The translations under genes and the position numbers were made by a program. This document shows positions 6,875 to 7,127 of a stretch of DNA of 7,127 nucleotides, piece by piece (the stretch's first letter is position 1; each line of letters opens with the position of its first letter). Source of the DNA: Solobacterium sp. (GTDB lineage: Bacteria; Bacillota_I; Bacilli_A; Erysipelotrichales; Erysipelotrichaceae); the NCBI GenBank assembly GCA_017514645.1, contig JAFWJP010000132.1:1-7127 (forward strand). Direction: 5' to 3'. Below the pieces are notes generated by a model that saw only the letters and a program-made list of their open reading frames with translations, was not told the origin of the DNA and did no database searches.

Positions 6875-6972
6875 TCCTCTTGGTGAGGTCTGTAACCGCT
6901 CGGATCAGGTTTTGAAGTGCTGAAAAGCCACCTCTACGGCGCGTCTTAAGATAAATGTCAGGAGGTGTTGAA
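6867..6972 (+). ncRNA. Ribosomal protein L21-type leader RNA
   Basis: This is the untranslated leader of rplU, about 106 nt. L21 leaders (an Rfam family) are known upstream of rplU in Bacillota and are thought to give autogenous control. Several short helices can form: CCTC 6876-6879 with GAGG 6885-6888; AACC 6894-6897 with GGTT 6908-6911; and GTG-CT 6917-6921 with AG-CAC 6926-6931 around a GAAA tetraloop with C6928 bulged. CACCTCT 6929-6935 can instead pair with GGAGGTG 6961-6967 and hide the Shine-Dalgarno AGGAGG (6960-6965). The TGTAACCGC (6891-6899) and AGGTTTTGAAG (6907-6917) blocks look like leader consensus to me, from memory. The exact boundaries and fold are inference. Confidence 0.7.
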
Positions 6973-7127
6973 ATGTACGCAATTATCGAAACAGGCGGAA
7001 AACAGCTGAAAGTAGAGAAGGGTGACGCGATCTTCGTTGAGAAGCTCGAAGGCGAAGCCGGTGACAAGGTCATCATCGACAAAGTCGTTATGATCTCGGA
7101 CAACGGAACAAAGATCGGTACACCGTA
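6973..7127 (+). CDS. rplU: 50S ribosomal protein L21 (5' part, cut by window edge)
   Basis: The first 51 codons of L21, which binds 23S rRNA in the large ribosomal subunit. The opening [18 protein letters not shown] is the family signature, and [16 protein letters not shown] fits the next strands. The family is about 100-105 aa, so roughly half is present. The start at ATG 6973 has a perfect AGGAGG (6960-6965) 7 nt upstream. In Bacillota this gene normally begins an operon with a cysteine protease gene (ysxB/prp) and rpmA (L27), expected just beyond the window. It is driven by its own promoter and leader rather than by the dnaE operon. Confidence 0.97.
   Translation, partial: MYAIIETGGKQLKVEKGDAIFVEKLEGEAGDKVIIDKVVMISDNGTKIGTP

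Noticed and set aside
6828..7103. Minus-strand open frame of 91 codons opposite rplU and its leader
   Set aside because: It overlaps a strong promoter, a leader RNA and rplU on the other strand, and has no family pattern.
1..7127. Mobile element, CRISPR array, toxin-antitoxin or phage-defence system
   Set aside because: I saw no transposase or integrase, no regularly spaced repeats, no tRNA-like sequence and no defence domains. The gene content is core housekeeping plus one sensor module.

Overview
The window looks like chromosomal DNA of a Bacillota (Firmicutes) bacterium of roughly balanced GC. The evidence is a short Gram-positive-type DnaE, strong AGGAGG ribosome sites, a sigma-A-type promoter with a leader before rplU, and OmpR-type two-component genes with Gram-positive-like motifs. 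A class such as Erysipelotrichia is plausible, but this is inference and cannot be settled from the sequence alone.

Layout. Positions 1-62 hold the first 20 codons of an unrecognised gene on the minus strand. Positions 63-187 are a divergent regulatory region with a 7-bp inverted repeat. Then five plus-strand genes run almost without gaps: dnaE (188-3244), an OmpR/PhoB-type response regulator (3256-3918), its sensor histidine kinase (3908-5383), a TrmN6-like NPPY methyltransferase (5376-6017) and a membrane-anchored DUF4230 protein (6029-6790). The junctions are +11, -11, -8 and +11 nt and no terminator is visible between the genes, so they are probably one operon with translational coupling. 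Positions 6791-6972 carry a possible weak terminator, a good sigma-A promoter (TTGACT-17-TAGAAT) and an L21-type leader RNA. The 5' part of rplU (ribosomal protein L21) runs off the end.

How the genes relate. DnaE is the second replicative polymerase typical of Bacillota, which extends primers beside PolC. The two-component pair is a complete receptor/regulator module whose signal is unknown. The DUF4230 protein has one N-terminal membrane helix and a domain expected outside the membrane, so it is the most likely functional partner of the kinase in this operon. The methyltransferase is a tRNA or RNA modification enzyme, probably housekeeping. rplU is a separate transcription unit.

I see no mobile element, CRISPR array, toxin-antitoxin pair or obviously new system. 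The points most worth checking are the switch-like rplU leader that can hide its own Shine-Dalgarno, the unusual dnaE initiation region, the loss of PHP metal ligands in DnaE, and the coupling of a DNA polymerase gene to a two-component system plus a DUF4230 protein.
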